Part shown: piece by piece, positions 44,852 through 54,553 of the stretch
Numbering within the stretch: position 1 is the stretch's first letter
Layout of the letters: every line of letters starts with the position of its first letter
NCBI RefSeq assembly: GCF_900112035.1
Contig: NZ_FOKC01000002.1
Coordinates: 310,001 to 374,000 of the forward strand
Length of the DNA stretch: 64,000 nt
From: Nocardioides alpinus
Lineage (GTDB): Bacteria; Actinomycetota; Actinomycetes; Propionibacteriales; Nocardioidaceae
Direction of reading: 5' to 3'
Notes under the pieces: generated by a model
Databases searched by the model: none
Told to the model about the DNA's origin: nothing
What the model saw: only the letters and a program-made list of their open reading frames with translations
Made by a program: the position numbers and the translations under genes

Positions 44852-46132
44852 CTAGGCGAACAACGACTGACCGACGTGCTCCCCCGGCCCTACCCCCGGC
44901 GGCACGGCGAAGAGGGCCGAGCCGGTGAACTCCAGGTACTCCACGAGGGCGTCGCTCTTAGACATCGCAAGCTGCACCGGGACGAAGTGGGTGCCGGGGT
45001 CGCGGACGTAGGCGATGAAGAACAGTCCGGCGTCGAGACCGCCGAGGGCGTTGGACCCGTCGACGAAGTTGTAGCCGCGCCGCAGCATCCGGGCGCCGCC
45101 GTGGACGTCCGGGTGGACCACACGCACGTGCGCGTCGGTCGCGATCACCGGCTGGTCGTTGCTGCCGGGCATGTCGAAGTCGGGCTCGGACATCTCCTCA
45201 CCGCCCGAGAGCGGCGCGCCGGTGCCCTTGGTGCGCCCGACGAAGGCCTCCTGGTCGCCCAGCGGCTGGCGGTCCCAGACCTCGATGGTCATGTTGATCC
45301 GCCGCGCGACGAGGTAGGAGCCGCCGACGAGCCAGCCCGCCCTCGGGTCGTCGTCGCCCACCCAGACGTGCTCGTCGAGCGCGGCCGTCTCCTCCGCCTT
45401 GACGTTGGCGGTGCCGTCCTTGAAGCCGAAGAGGTTGCGCGGCGTGGACTGGCTCGTGGACGTCGTCGACGTACGCCCGAAGCCGAGCTGCGACCAGCGC
45501 ACCGAGACGGTGCCGAAGCCCAACCGTGCGAGGTTGCGCACTGCGTGCACGGCCACCTGCGGGTCGTCGGCGCAGGCCTGGATGCACAGGTCGCCGCCCG
45601 ACCGCGCCGGGTCGAGGATGTCGCCCGGGAAGTGCGGGAGGTCGCGCAGCGCCTCGGGCTGCCGGTCGGCGAGGCCGAACCGGTCGCGGCCCTCGGCGTC
45701 GCGGAAGAGCGACGGCCCGAAGCCGAACGTGAGGGTGAGGCCGCTCGCGGGGAGGTCGAGCGCCTCGCCGGTGTCGTCGGGCGGCAGGCGTACGTCGCCG
45801 TCGATCGCGCCGGTGCCCGCGGGCTCCCCCGCCGTCATCTGCTCGGCCGCGAGGGTCCAACGCTGCAGGAGGTCGACGAGCTCGTCGCGCGAGTCGGTGA
45901 GGACGTCGAACGCCGCGAAGTGCAGCCGGTCCTGGGCGGGGGTGACGATGCCGGCCTGGTGCGCACCACGGAAGGCGTACGTCGTCGAGCGGCCGCCGGT
46001 GGCGACCGTCGCTCCCTCGTCCGCGTGCGCCGTCGTACGCCCGACGGCGAAGGCGCCTGCGACGCCCGCGACCGCGGCCCCGCCGCCGAGCAGGCCGCGT
46101 CTGCTGAGCTGCGTGCGGGGCTGCCCGGTCAG
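44852..46132 (-). CDS. efeB: EfeB: Tat-exported Dyp-type heme peroxidase, probable CTG start
   Basis: About 426 residues, the normal EfeB length. From the CTG at 46132 the protein begins TGQPRTQLSRRGLLGGGAAV, with the twin-arginine SRRGLL at residues 9-14 and a hydrophobic stretch ending AHA. The catalytic domain carries the DyP motif GFKDGTANVK with its distal Asp, and a proximal His in HVRVVHPDVHGG. EfeB is the periplasmic peroxidase of the EfeUOB iron system and helps deliver iron from ferrous ions or heme. No ATG, GTG or TTG exists in frame upstream of an internal ATG at 45838, which would delete the Tat signal. The CTG lies in a CTGA overlap with the efeO stop. Confidence 0.88.
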   Translation of the reverse strand: MTGQPRTQLSRRGLLGGGAAVAGVAGAFAVGRTTAHADEGATVATGGRSTTYAFRGAHQAGIVTPAQDRLHFAAFDVLTDSRDELVDLLQRWTLAAEQMTAGEPAGTGAIDGDVRLPPDDTGEALDLPASGLTLTFGFGPSLFRDAEGRDRFGLADRQPEALRDLPHFPGDILDPARSGGDLCIQACADDPQVAVHAVRNLARLGFGTVSVRWSQLGFGRTSTTSTSQSTPRNLFGFKDGTANVKAEETAALDEHVWVGDDDPRAGWLVGGSYLVARRINMTIEVWDRQPLGDQEAFVGRTKGTGAPLSGGEEMSEPDFDMPGSNDQPVIATDAHVRVVHPDVHGGARMLRRGYNFVDGSNALGGLDAGLFFIAYVRDPGTHFVPVQLAMSKSDALVEYLEFTGSALFAVPPGVGPGEHVGQSLFA

Positions 46133-47307
46133 GACAGCACCGCCGCGGTCAGCCGCGAGAGCGGCTCGGAGAGGGCGTTGACCGAGTCAGAGAACTCCTT
46201 GATCTGCTCGGGCGTCAGCTCGTCGTAGGCCACGAAGCCGTCACCCTCGCGCTGCGCGTCGAGGAGGACCTGGAGCTCCTCGAACCGGGTCGTCAGCTGG
46301 TCGGCCAGCTCGGCGTCCTTCTCCGACACGATCGGCTGCACGCCCTCGTAGGCGACGCGGGCGCCGTCGACGTTGGCCCGGAAGTCCCAGAGGTCGGTGC
46401 GCGACCAGTACTCCTCCTCACCGGTGACCTTGCCGGTGGCGACCTCCTCCAGCAGGCCGCGCGAGCCGTTGGCGATCGCGTCGACGGTGTAGGTCAGCTC
46501 CTGCACGCGAGTGTCGAGCTCCTCGGTGTGGGCGAGCAGGTCGTCGGCGTAGGTCGCGCGCTCGGCGTCGGTGAGGGCGGTGTAGTCCTCGGCACGCTGC
46601 GGCCAGAGGTCCTTCTCGATGAGGTGCCAGCCACTCCACTCCTGACCCGGCTCGAGGTCGGCCTCGCGGGCGTCCATCAGCGGGTCGAGGTCGCCGAACG
46701 ACTCGGCGACGGTCTCGATGCGCTCCCAGTGGGTGCGGGCGACCGGGTAGAGCGCGCGGGCCGCGGCGTCGTCGCCGTCCTTGTAGAGCCCGACGAACTC
46801 CTCAGTCTTCTCCAGCAGCTGCGCCGACTGGTCCTCGACGTAGGCCGCGTAGTTGGCCTCGGCCGCCTCGACGAGCTCCTGCTCGTCGGAGGAGACCTCG
46901 ACCTCGTCGTCGGACTCGGTGACGGTGAGCTCACCGCGGATGCCCTCGCCGGTCATGCCAGGCTTGCACGCGGTGACGTACGAACCTGCCGGGGCGTTGA
47001 CGGTCAGCGCCCGCGTGATGCTGGGGCCGATGTTCTCGACCTCGGCGACGATGCGCAGGCCGTCCTCGTCGAGGAGGTAGAACTCGGTGACCTGGTCGCC
47101 GGAGTTGGTGACGTCGAAGGTGAGGGTGCCCGCGGGGGCCTCGGCGGCGGAGAGGGTGCACGCGTCGGCCGACGAGTCGACCGTCAGCGCTTGCACGTCA
47201 CCGGCGTCTCCCGACGTGTCCGAAGGAGCGGTGCTCTCGGTGCCGCAGGCGCCGAGCGTGGCGACCAGTGCGGTGGCACCGCAGAGGGCGAGGAGCGTGC
47301 GGTTCAT
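46129..47307 (-). CDS. efeO: EfeO: iron uptake lipoprotein with cupredoxin-like and M75 domains
   Basis: The protein has 392 residues. A lipobox (TLGAC) follows the signal sequence, so Cys21 or so should be lipidated. An N-terminal cupredoxin-like domain (about 40-130, TLTFDVTNSGDQVTEFYLLDEDG; GSYVTACKPGM) precedes the helical imelysin/M75 domain. The latter contains HWERIE and the metal-ligand HxxE in GWHLIEKDLWP. EfeO binds iron (and possibly copper in the cupredoxin part) and hands it to EfeU. The gene overlaps both neighbours, efeU and efeB. Confidence 0.94.
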   Translation of the reverse strand: MNRTLLALCGATALVATLGACGTESTAPSDTSGDAGDVQALTVDSSADACTLSAAEAPAGTLTFDVTNSGDQVTEFYLLDEDGLRIVAEVENIGPSITRALTVNAPAGSYVTACKPGMTGEGIRGELTVTESDDEVEVSSDEQELVEAAEANYAAYVEDQSAQLLEKTEEFVGLYKDGDDAAARALYPVARTHWERIETVAESFGDLDPLMDAREADLEPGQEWSGWHLIEKDLWPQRAEDYTALTDAERATYADDLLAHTEELDTRVQELTYTVDAIANGSRGLLEEVATGKVTGEEEYWSRTDLWDFRANVDGARVAYEGVQPIVSEKDAELADQLTTRFEELQVLLDAQREGDGFVAYDELTPEQIKEFSDSVNALSEPLSRLTAAVLS

Positions 47308-48173
47308 GCGGGGATTCCTTCGGGTTCAGGGGCAGCGGTGGGGGTCGTGCGACGGCGGATCTTGAGGAGGAAGAGCGGGAGGACGACGGCGACGTAGGCC
47401 AGCCAGACGAGGCCCTCGACCCACGTCGTCTGCGGGGAGAAGTTGAAGAAGCCCTTGAGCAGGGTCGCGACGAGCGAGTCCGGCGGCAGGATGTGCGTGA
47501 CGTCGAACATCACGTGGTCGAGGCCGGGCAGCACACCGGCCTCCTGCAGGTCGTGCATGCCGTAGGACAGGACGCCGGCGGCGACGAAGACCAGCAGGGC
47601 GCCGGTCCAGGCGAAGAAGCGGGTGAGGTTGATCGACACCGCGCCGCGGTAGATCAGGTGGCCCAGGACGACGGCGGTCGCGATGCCGAGGACCGCGGCG
47701 AGGAGGGGCTCCCAGGTGACGGGCGCCGTGTCCGGGAGGTCGCGTCCGGTCGCCGTCCGGGTCGCGGTCCAGAGGATCAGAGCTGTCTCGAGGCCCTCGC
47801 GGCCGACGGCGAGGAACGCCACGACGACGAGCGACCAGCGCGACTCGGCGGCGGCGTCCACACGTCCGCGGAGGTCGCCGGCGATGGAGCGGGCGGCTCC
47901 GGCCATCCAGAAGATCATCCAGGTGACGAAGGCGGCCGCGACGATCGAGAGCACGCCCCCGACGAGCTCCTGCGTGCGGAAGGTGAGCTGGCGGCTCTGC
48001 AGCCCGAGGCCCAGGGTCAGGCCGACGCTCATCAGGATCGCGATCACGACGCCGGCCCAGACGCGGGGCAGCAGGTGCCGGCGGTCGGTCTTGACCAGGT
48101 AGGCGACGAGGATGCTCACGACGAGGGCTGCTTCGAGCCCCTCGCGCAACCCGATCAGGTAGTTGGCCAGCAC
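47304..48173 (-). CDS. efeU: EfeU: FTR1-type iron permease
   Basis: The protein has 289 residues and seven TM helices. Both REGLE iron-coordination motifs are present: LREGLEAALVV (about residues 9-19) and VGREGLETALI. It takes up iron together with EfeO and EfeB. The ATG is 17 bases after an IdeR/DtxR-type box, so iron should repress the operon. The order efeU-efeO-efeB with four-base overlaps indicates a single transcript. Confidence 0.95.
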   Translation of the reverse strand: MLANYLIGLREGLEAALVVSILVAYLVKTDRRHLLPRVWAGVVIAILMSVGLTLGLGLQSRQLTFRTQELVGGVLSIVAAAFVTWMIFWMAGAARSIAGDLRGRVDAAAESRWSLVVVAFLAVGREGLETALILWTATRTATGRDLPDTAPVTWEPLLAAVLGIATAVVLGHLIYRGAVSINLTRFFAWTGALLVFVAAGVLSYGMHDLQEAGVLPGLDHVMFDVTHILPPDSLVATLLKGFFNFSPQTTWVEGLVWLAYVAVVLPLFLLKIRRRTTPTAAPEPEGIPA

Positions 48174-48189
48174 CGTGGCAGCGTATACC

Positions 48190-48208
48190 TGAGGTTAGGC
48201 TTACCTAA
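48190..48208. promoter_or_regulatory. IdeR/DtxR iron box upstream of efeUOB
   Basis: TGAGGTTAGGCTTACCTAA matches 17 of 19 positions of the consensus TTAGGTTAGGCTAACCTAA for IdeR/DtxR binding. It is placed 17 bases upstream of the efeU start. It predicts repression of the iron uptake operon when ferrous iron is plentiful. Confidence 0.85.
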
Positions 48209-48243
48209 ATCCAGATCAGCCCGTGGGCAGCACCGACACCGGG

Positions 48244-49035
48244 TCAGACCCGGATGAGGACCTCGCCGTGCAGGACGGAGAACCAGCCGTCCGGGTCGGC
48301 GGCCCACTGGCGCCATGCGGCGGCCACGTCCGCGAGCTCGTCCTCGGTCGCACGCCCGCCTGCCGTCAGCTGCCGGGCAAGGGCGGTCGTGGTGATGCGG
48401 TCGGCCCACAGACCTCCCCACCACGCACGGTCCTCCGGGTCGGCGAAGCACCAGGTCGAGGATCCCGCCACGACGTCGCGCGCTCCTGCGGCGTGCGCCC
48501 AGGCGAGCAGCATCCGACCGGCGTGCGGTTCGCCACCGTTGGTGCGGGCGGCGGCGTCGTACAGCTCGAGCCAGCGGTCGAGCCCCGACGACGCGGGATG
48601 CCACGAGAAGTGGCCGTAGTCGCTGTCGCGCACCGCGACCACACCGCCCGGGCGGGTCACGCGGACCATCTCGCGGAGCGCCCCGACCGGGTCGGCGACG
48701 TGCTGGAGCACCTGGTGGGCATGGACCACGTCGAAGGCGTCGTCGGCCAGGTCGAGTGCGTGCACGTCACCGACGACCACGGTGGCGTTGTCGATGCCCT
48801 GCCGGTCGAGCTCGGCGCGCGTCAGCGCAGCCGCGTCCTCGGACACCTCGAGCGCCACGACCTCGCCCACCAGCCGGGCCAGGTCCGCGGTGATGGTGCC
48901 CGGCCCCGACCCGACGTCGAGCAGCCGCTGGCCGCCGTGCAGGTGGGGCAGGAGGTGGGCCGCGGAGTTGGCCGCCGTACGCCACCGGTGGGAGCGCAGG
49001 ACGGCCTCGGCGTGCCCGTGCGTGTAGCTGCTCAC
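48244..49035 (-). CDS. SAM-dependent methyltransferase (class I)
   Basis: About 263 residues from a GTG (VSSYTHGHAEAVLRSH). Motif I is LLDVGSGPGTITADL and VALEVSEDAA is motif II. FDVVHAHQVLQHVADPVGALREM and VTRPGGVVAVRDSDYGHFSW are later motifs of the UbiE/Methyltransf_11 type. The C-terminal region WCFADPEDRAWWGGLW is common in actinobacterial homologues. The substrate is unknown. It lies 41 bases downstream of ilvC on the same strand. Confidence 0.88.
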   Translation of the reverse strand: MSSYTHGHAEAVLRSHRWRTAANSAAHLLPHLHGGQRLLDVGSGPGTITADLARLVGEVVALEVSEDAAALTRAELDRQGIDNATVVVGDVHALDLADDAFDVVHAHQVLQHVADPVGALREMVRVTRPGGVVAVRDSDYGHFSWHPASSGLDRWLELYDAAARTNGGEPHAGRMLLAWAHAAGARDVVAGSSTWCFADPEDRAWWGGLWADRITTTALARQLTAGGRATEDELADVAAAWRQWAADPDGWFSVLHGEVLIRV

Positions 49036-49076
49036 GGGCACGCCTCGTCTCGACTCCGCTCGACCGCCCACACGGA

Positions 49077-50162
<1,086 letters not shown>

Positions 50163-50702
50163 TCAGACGGCCATGGGTGGTGCGGGCACGGCGACCGGGC
50201 GCTGGGGTCGCTCGCTGATCGACCGGGAGCCGCGACCGATCGCGACCATCCCGGACTGCACGAGCTCGCGGATGCCGAACGGCTCGAGCACCCGGAGCAG
50301 GTCGGACAGCTTGTCGGCGTTGCCGACGGCCTGGACGGTGACGGCGTCGGGCGAGACGTCGACGACCTTGGCGCGGAACAGCTGGACGGCGTCGAGCACC
50401 GCGCCCCGGGTGGACGCGTCGGCGCGGACCTTCACCAGGAGCAGCTCACGGTTGACCGAGCCGGGACCGTCGAGCTCGACGATCTTGATCACCTCGACCA
50501 GCTTGTTGAGCTGCTTGGTGACCTGCTCGAGCGGGGACTCCTCGACGCTGACCACGATGGTCATGCGGGAGACCTCGGGGTGCTCGGTCGGCCCCACGGC
50601 GAGGCTGTCGATGTTGAAGCCGCGGCGGGAGAACAGGCCCGCGATCCGGGCGAGCACTCCGGGCTTGTTCTCGACCAGGACGCTCAACGTGTGCTTGCTC
50701 AT
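50163..50702 (-). CDS. ilvN: Acetolactate synthase regulatory subunit
   Basis: The protein has 179 residues. The ACT domain is at the N-terminus (HTLSVLVENKPGVLARIAGLFSRRGFNIDSLAVGPTE), followed by the IlvH C-terminal domain (RELLLVKVRADASTRG, LLRVLEPFGIRELVQSGMVAIGRGSRSI). The regulatory subunit binds valine and activates IlvB. The AAGGAG Shine-Dalgarno is six bases before the ATG. The short gap to ilvB is almost entirely one copy of a dispersed repeat. Confidence 0.95.
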   Translation of the reverse strand: MSKHTLSVLVENKPGVLARIAGLFSRRGFNIDSLAVGPTEHPEVSRMTIVVSVEESPLEQVTKQLNKLVEVIKIVELDGPGSVNRELLLVKVRADASTRGAVLDAVQLFRAKVVDVSPDAVTVQAVGNADKLSDLLRVLEPFGIRELVQSGMVAIGRGSRSISERPQRPVAVPAPPMAV

Positions 50703-50713
50703 CGGATCTCCTT

Positions 50714-50744
50714 GGTTTCGACACGCTCGCTGCTCGACCGGCGG
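50714..50744. repeat. Dispersed TTTCGACACGCTCG element, single copy
   Basis: GGTTTCGACACGCTCGCTGC and TCGACCGGCGG fill most of the 46-base gap between ilvB and ilvN. The same core recurs at 55003-55140, and a shorter related form (TCTCGACTCCGCTCGACCGCCC) at about 49048-49069. Such short intergenic repeats are common in actinomycete genomes; their role is unclear. Confidence 0.7.
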
Positions 50745-50748
50745 CCCA

Positions 50749-52503
50749 TCACAGGTCGTTCTCGTCGAAGTCGGGCGCCAGGTCCCGGGCGTACTTGATC
50801 TCGTCGTTGCTGCTGCCGGCGGCGACCATCGGCCACACCATCGCGTCGCGGTGCACCCGGAAGTCGACCACGACGGGCTGGTCGTTGATCGCCATGGCCT
50901 TCTCGATCGTGGCGTCGACCTCCTCCGGCGACTCGCAGGCAAGCCCGACGCAGCCGTAGGCGTCGGCGAGCTTGACGAAGTCGGGGATCCGCTTGGAGTG
51001 CAGGTCGGTGTTGGAGTAGCGCTCGTTGTAGAACAGCGTCTGCCACTGCCGGACCATGCCGAGCGACTCGTTGTTGATGATCGCGACCTTGATCGGGATG
51101 TCGTTGATCGCGCAGGTGGCGAGCTCCTGGTTGGTCATCTGGAAGCAGCCGTCGCCGTCGACCGCCCAGACCGTGCTGTCCGGCATGCCGACCTTGGCCC
51201 CCATCGCGGCGGGCACCGCGTAACCCATCGTGCCGAGCCCGCCGGAGTTGAGCCACGTGTTGGGCAACTCGTAGCCGATGAACTGCGCGGCCCACATCTG
51301 GTGCTGACCGACACCCGAGGTGAAGATCGTGTCGGGGCCGGCGATCGCACCGAGCCGCTCGATGACGTACTGCGGGGCGAGGCCGGTGGCCGGGGTGTCG
51401 TAGCCGAGCGGGTACTGCTTCTTGACGCCGGCGAGGAAGGCGACCCAGGCCTCGTAGTCACCGTCGGCGCCCTCGGTCTGGAGGAGTGTCACGAGCTGGG
51501 CGATGACCTCCTTGCAGTCACCCACGATCGGCACGTCGGTGTGGCGGTTCTTGCCGATCTCGGCCGGGTCGATGTCGGCGTGGATGACGAGCGCGTGGGG
51601 GGCGAACGAGTCGAGGTTGCCGGTCACGCGGTCGTCGAAGCGCGCACCGAGGCTGATGATCAGGTCGCTCTTCTGGAGGCCGGCGACCGCGGCCACCGTG
51701 CCGTGCATGCCCGGCATGCCGAGGTTCTGCGGGTGGCTGTCGGGGAACGCACCCCGGGCCATCAGCGTGGTGACGACGGGGATGCCGGTCAGCGCCGCCA
51801 GCTGGGCGAGCTCGCGGGACGCGCGCGCCCGGATCACGCCACCGCCGACGTAGAGCACCGGGCGCCGGGCGTCCTTGATCAGGCGCACGGCCTCGCGGAT
51901 CTGCTTGGCGTGGGGCGTCGTCACGGGCCGGTAGCCGGGAAGGTGCAGCTCGGTCGGCCAGGCGAAGGTGGTCTGCGCCTGCAGCGCCGACTTCGCGATG
52001 TCCACGAGCACCGGCCCCGGACGGCCGGTGGAGGCGATGTGGAACGCCTCGGCGATCCGGGCCGGGATGTCGGCCGGGTCGGTCACGAGGAAGTTGTGCT
52101 TGGTGATCGGCATCGTGATGCCCCGGATGTCGGCCTCCTGGAAGGCGTCCGTGCCGATCATCGAGGCGCCCACCTGGCCGGTGATCGCCACGAGGGGCAC
52201 CGAGTCCATGTGGGCGTCGGCGAGCGGCGTCACCAGGTTGGTCGCGCCCGGACCCGAGGTGGCCATGCAGACGCCCACCCGCCCGGTCGCCGCGGCGTAC
52301 CCCTGGGCGGCGTGCCCGGCACCCTGCTCGTGGCGGACCAGGATGTGCCGGATCCGCGTGGAGTCCATCAACGGGTCGTACGCCGGGAGGATCGCGCCGC
52401 CCGGGATGCCGAAGATGTCGGTGACGCCGGCCGCCTCCAGGGAGGTCACCAGGCTCTGTGCCCCTGAGACCGCCCCGCTGCCCTTCCCGTCCTGCTCCGT
52501 CAT
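50749..52503 (-). CDS. ilvB: Acetolactate synthase large subunit
   Basis: The protein has 584 residues. The cofactor-activating Glu is in [15 protein letters not shown], the FAD region spans the middle and the TPP-binding motif is [31 protein letters not shown], seen from GDG to NN (about 30 residues). The enzyme condenses two pyruvates or pyruvate and 2-ketobutyrate. It is the first gene of ilvB-ilvN-ilvC, and its mRNA leader encodes a BCAA leader peptide followed by a terminator. Confidence 0.96.
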   Translation of the reverse strand: MTEQDGKGSGAVSGAQSLVTSLEAAGVTDIFGIPGGAILPAYDPLMDSTRIRHILVRHEQGAGHAAQGYAAATGRVGVCMATSGPGATNLVTPLADAHMDSVPLVAITGQVGASMIGTDAFQEADIRGITMPITKHNFLVTDPADIPARIAEAFHIASTGRPGPVLVDIAKSALQAQTTFAWPTELHLPGYRPVTTPHAKQIREAVRLIKDARRPVLYVGGGVIRARASRELAQLAALTGIPVVTTLMARGAFPDSHPQNLGMPGMHGTVAAVAGLQKSDLIISLGARFDDRVTGNLDSFAPHALVIHADIDPAEIGKNRHTDVPIVGDCKEVIAQLVTLLQTEGADGDYEAWVAFLAGVKKQYPLGYDTPATGLAPQYVIERLGAIAGPDTIFTSGVGQHQMWAAQFIGYELPNTWLNSGGLGTMGYAVPAAMGAKVGMPDSTVWAVDGDGCFQMTNQELATCAINDIPIKVAIINNESLGMVRQWQTLFYNERYSNTDLHSKRIPDFVKLADAYGCVGLACESPEEVDATIEKAMAINDQPVVVDFRVHRDAMVWPMVAAGSSNDEIKYARDLAPDFDENDL

Positions 52504-52550
52504 GGCTTCTCTTCCGTGAAGTACGTGGTGTGCCCAACAACTGAGCCCAT

Positions 52551-52586
52551 AAAAAAGCCCCCCGGCCCGGTGGGCGACGAGGGGGG
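52551..52586 (-). terminator. Attenuator terminator before ilvB
   Basis: On the minus strand CCCCCC (52581-52586) pairs with GGGGGG (52558-52563) around a 17-base loop that has its own CCC/GGG pairing. GC and TTTTTT follow immediately. It lies between the leader peptide stop and the ilvB start (48 bases away), as required for transcription attenuation. Confidence 0.85.
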
Positions 52587-52612
52587 ACGCGAGTGCTGCG
52601 GTCGGTGTGACC

Positions 52613-52654
52613 TCAGCTCACGCGTCGCGTGCGTACAAGAATCTCGGTGCGCAT
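52613..52654 (-). CDS. ilvB leader peptide (BCAA attenuator)
   Basis: A 13-codon ORF reads [13 protein letters not shown]. The consecutive Ile-Leu-Val codons match the pattern of known actinobacterial ilvB leaders such as the Streptomyces MRTRILVL type. A terminator and then ilvB follow. Scarcity of charged Ile, Leu or Val tRNAs should stall the ribosome and allow read-through into ilvBNC. Confidence 0.88.
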   Translation of the reverse strand: MRTEILVRTRRVS

Positions 52655-52750
52655 GTAACAACCGTCGTCGCCGGGACCGTCCGACGTCAAGCAAGTGTGA
52701 CAGTCGTCCCACCATGTGGAACGAGAGTCTCGAATGCTGGCACGCAACGC

Positions 52751-53425
52751 TCAGCGGTTGAGCCTCGTGCAGATGCACGACCGGTTGCCGTCGGCATCGG
52801 CGAGCACCCAGAACGACGGAGCCTCGGCGTCGCTGACGAGCGTGCCGCCGGCGTCGAGCACGGCCTGGACGCGCCGCTCGCCCTCGTCGTGGGGCACCCA
52901 GACGTCGAAGTGCCAGCGCTGCTCGGGGTCCTGCGGGGGCAGGTGCGAGACCTCTCCCGGGTCGCCCGGCCCCTGGAACCACAGCCCCGGCACCTGACCA
53001 CTGGGATCGACGGGCTCACCGTCGCGCACCTCTCCCCCGAGCAGGGCGGCATAGAACGCGCCGAGGTGCTCGGGCGCCGAGGTGTCGAGGCCCGGCTCGA
53101 GCTGCGTGAGCCCGGAGACGTCGGCCGTGGCCCCCGCCTCGGCCGCGAACCCGCTGATCCTCCGGGCGAGGTCGAGGTCGCGGCTGGTGATGCCGCCGAC
53201 GTCGTGGCTGGAGAGCGTCACGATCACCTCGGGATAGGTGAGCGAGATGTCGGGGTGGTGCCCGGCCTCCTCGGCGGCCGCACCGATGCGGTCCACCAGC
53301 GCGAGGCCGGTGGCGAAGTCGCCGGTGCGGAACCGCGCGCGGATGCCGGTGAGGAGGTGGCGCCAGTCGTCGAGACCGGCCTCGCGGACCTGGTCTGCGG
53401 TGAGCTTCTGCTTCGGGTCACTCAT
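52751..53425 (-). CDS. Pterin-4a-carbinolamine dehydratase / glyoxalase-like fusion
   Basis: The protein has 224 residues. The first 105 match the PCD/DCoH fold, with LTADQVREAGLDDWRHL at the start, RIGAAAEEAGHHPDISLTYPEVIVTLSSHDVGGIT around the GHHP active-site motif, and DLDLARRI. The C-terminal part (about 115-224) is a glyoxalase-like (VOC) half domain with HFDVWVPHDEGERRVQAVLDAGG and FWVLADADGNRSCICT. PCD recycles tetrahydropterin or affects Moco-related steps; in actinobacteria such fusions are of unknown function. The protein is cytoplasmic. Confidence 0.85.
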   Translation of the reverse strand: MSDPKQKLTADQVREAGLDDWRHLLTGIRARFRTGDFATGLALVDRIGAAAEEAGHHPDISLTYPEVIVTLSSHDVGGITSRDLDLARRISGFAAEAGATADVSGLTQLEPGLDTSAPEHLGAFYAALLGGEVRDGEPVDPSGQVPGLWFQGPGDPGEVSHLPPQDPEQRWHFDVWVPHDEGERRVQAVLDAGGTLVSDAEAPSFWVLADADGNRSCICTRLNR

Positions 53426-53483
53426 GTCACCGACAGTGCCACGCACCACCGACAGTGGCCACCCCCGCAGGTGCACCTCCTGG

Positions 53484-54503
53484 TCAGCGCAGGTGCTGGG
53501 TGATCTCCCGCGTCTCCCCGTCGACCACCACCCGCGCGAGCGCTCCGTTGACCAGCGGCAGGTGGGGCGGGACGTGTCCGATCTCCAGGTCCAGCACGAT
53601 CGGCAGGTCGAGGCGCCCGAGCGCGTCGACGACCGCCTCGCGCTGGGTCAGGTCCGGGTGGTCGGGGGCGCTCGTGCGCCCGACGAGCACGGCGGCTGCG
53701 TGCTCGAACCACCCGGCGAGCCGCATCCCGTGGAGGTGGCGGCAGATGTCGACGGCGTGGTCCTCGCAGGCCTCGAGGTAGACGACGGTGGGCTCGTCCA
53801 GGGTGGCCGCCCACGCCCGCACGTCGCCGTACGGTGTGCCGGCCAGGGGCGCGATCGTCTCGATGCACCCACCGACCAGACGTCCGGTCACGTCGACGCG
53901 GCCGCCGCCCAGCACCTCCCAGCGGCCCTCCCCCACGGACTTCCACGTCGTCGCACGCGGGTCCTCCTCGAAGCGCCACCAGTCGGTCACCAGCCCGGAG
54001 TCGCGCTGCACGAAGGGGCCGTCGCCACCCACGAGGTCGAGCCAGTGGAGCAGCCCGTCGGGGACGGCGTACGGGGTGTCGGCGAGGTTGTCGCCGTGGA
54101 CCGTGGCCCAGCCGAGGCGGGTGGTGATCGGGAGCATCACGGTGGAGAGGTCGGAGAAGCCCACGAGCCAGGTCGGCTCGGCCTCGCCGAGCGCGTCCCA
54201 GTCGAGCAGGTCGACGAGGTCGATCGCGGTCTCGCCTCCCCACGGCGGCACGACGCACGCGAGGGCCGGGTCGGCGAGCATCCGGGTCAGCTCGGCCGCC
54301 CGCTGCGGTGCCGGCGCGGAGGTGAGGCCGGTGCCGTCCATGCACTCCCCCACCTCGACGTCGTACCCGCGCTCGCGGAGCCAGGCGACGCAGAAGTCGA
54401 TCCGCGCCGCAGCATCCCCCGAGACCCCTGCCGACGGCGAGGTGACGCCGATCCGGTCACCGGGGCGGAGCGGTCGCGGGAAGCGCAGCGTCGAGGACGT
54501 CAT
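53484..54503 (-). CDS. S66 family LD-carboxypeptidase-like protein
   Basis: The protein has 339 residues. The S66 signature pieces are present: PLRPGDRIGVTSPSAGV at the start, the nucleophile Ser in VGFSDLSTVM, the Glu of VVYLEACEDH and the His in IGHVPPHLPLVNG. S66 enzymes cleave the tetrapeptide LD-bond of peptidoglycan recycling products or microcin immunity substrates (MccF). The absence of a signal peptide fits cytoplasmic recycling. Actinobacterial members often act on unknown substrates, so the exact role is open. Confidence 0.88.
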   Translation of the reverse strand: MTSSTLRFPRPLRPGDRIGVTSPSAGVSGDAAARIDFCVAWLRERGYDVEVGECMDGTGLTSAPAPQRAAELTRMLADPALACVVPPWGGETAIDLVDLLDWDALGEAEPTWLVGFSDLSTVMLPITTRLGWATVHGDNLADTPYAVPDGLLHWLDLVGGDGPFVQRDSGLVTDWWRFEEDPRATTWKSVGEGRWEVLGGGRVDVTGRLVGGCIETIAPLAGTPYGDVRAWAATLDEPTVVYLEACEDHAVDICRHLHGMRLAGWFEHAAAVLVGRTSAPDHPDLTQREAVVDALGRLDLPIVLDLEIGHVPPHLPLVNGALARVVVDGETREITQHLR

Positions 54504-54553
54504 GGCACGAGTCTGGCACCGCCCGCACCGTCCGCATCTGGCACTGTGGGTCC

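Noticed and set aside
44852..45838. efeB starting at the internal ATG (MTAGEPAGTG)
   Set aside because: That start would delete the in-frame Tat signal and the N-terminal part of the DyP fold (GAHQAGIVTPAQDRLHFAAFD), both clearly encoded upstream.
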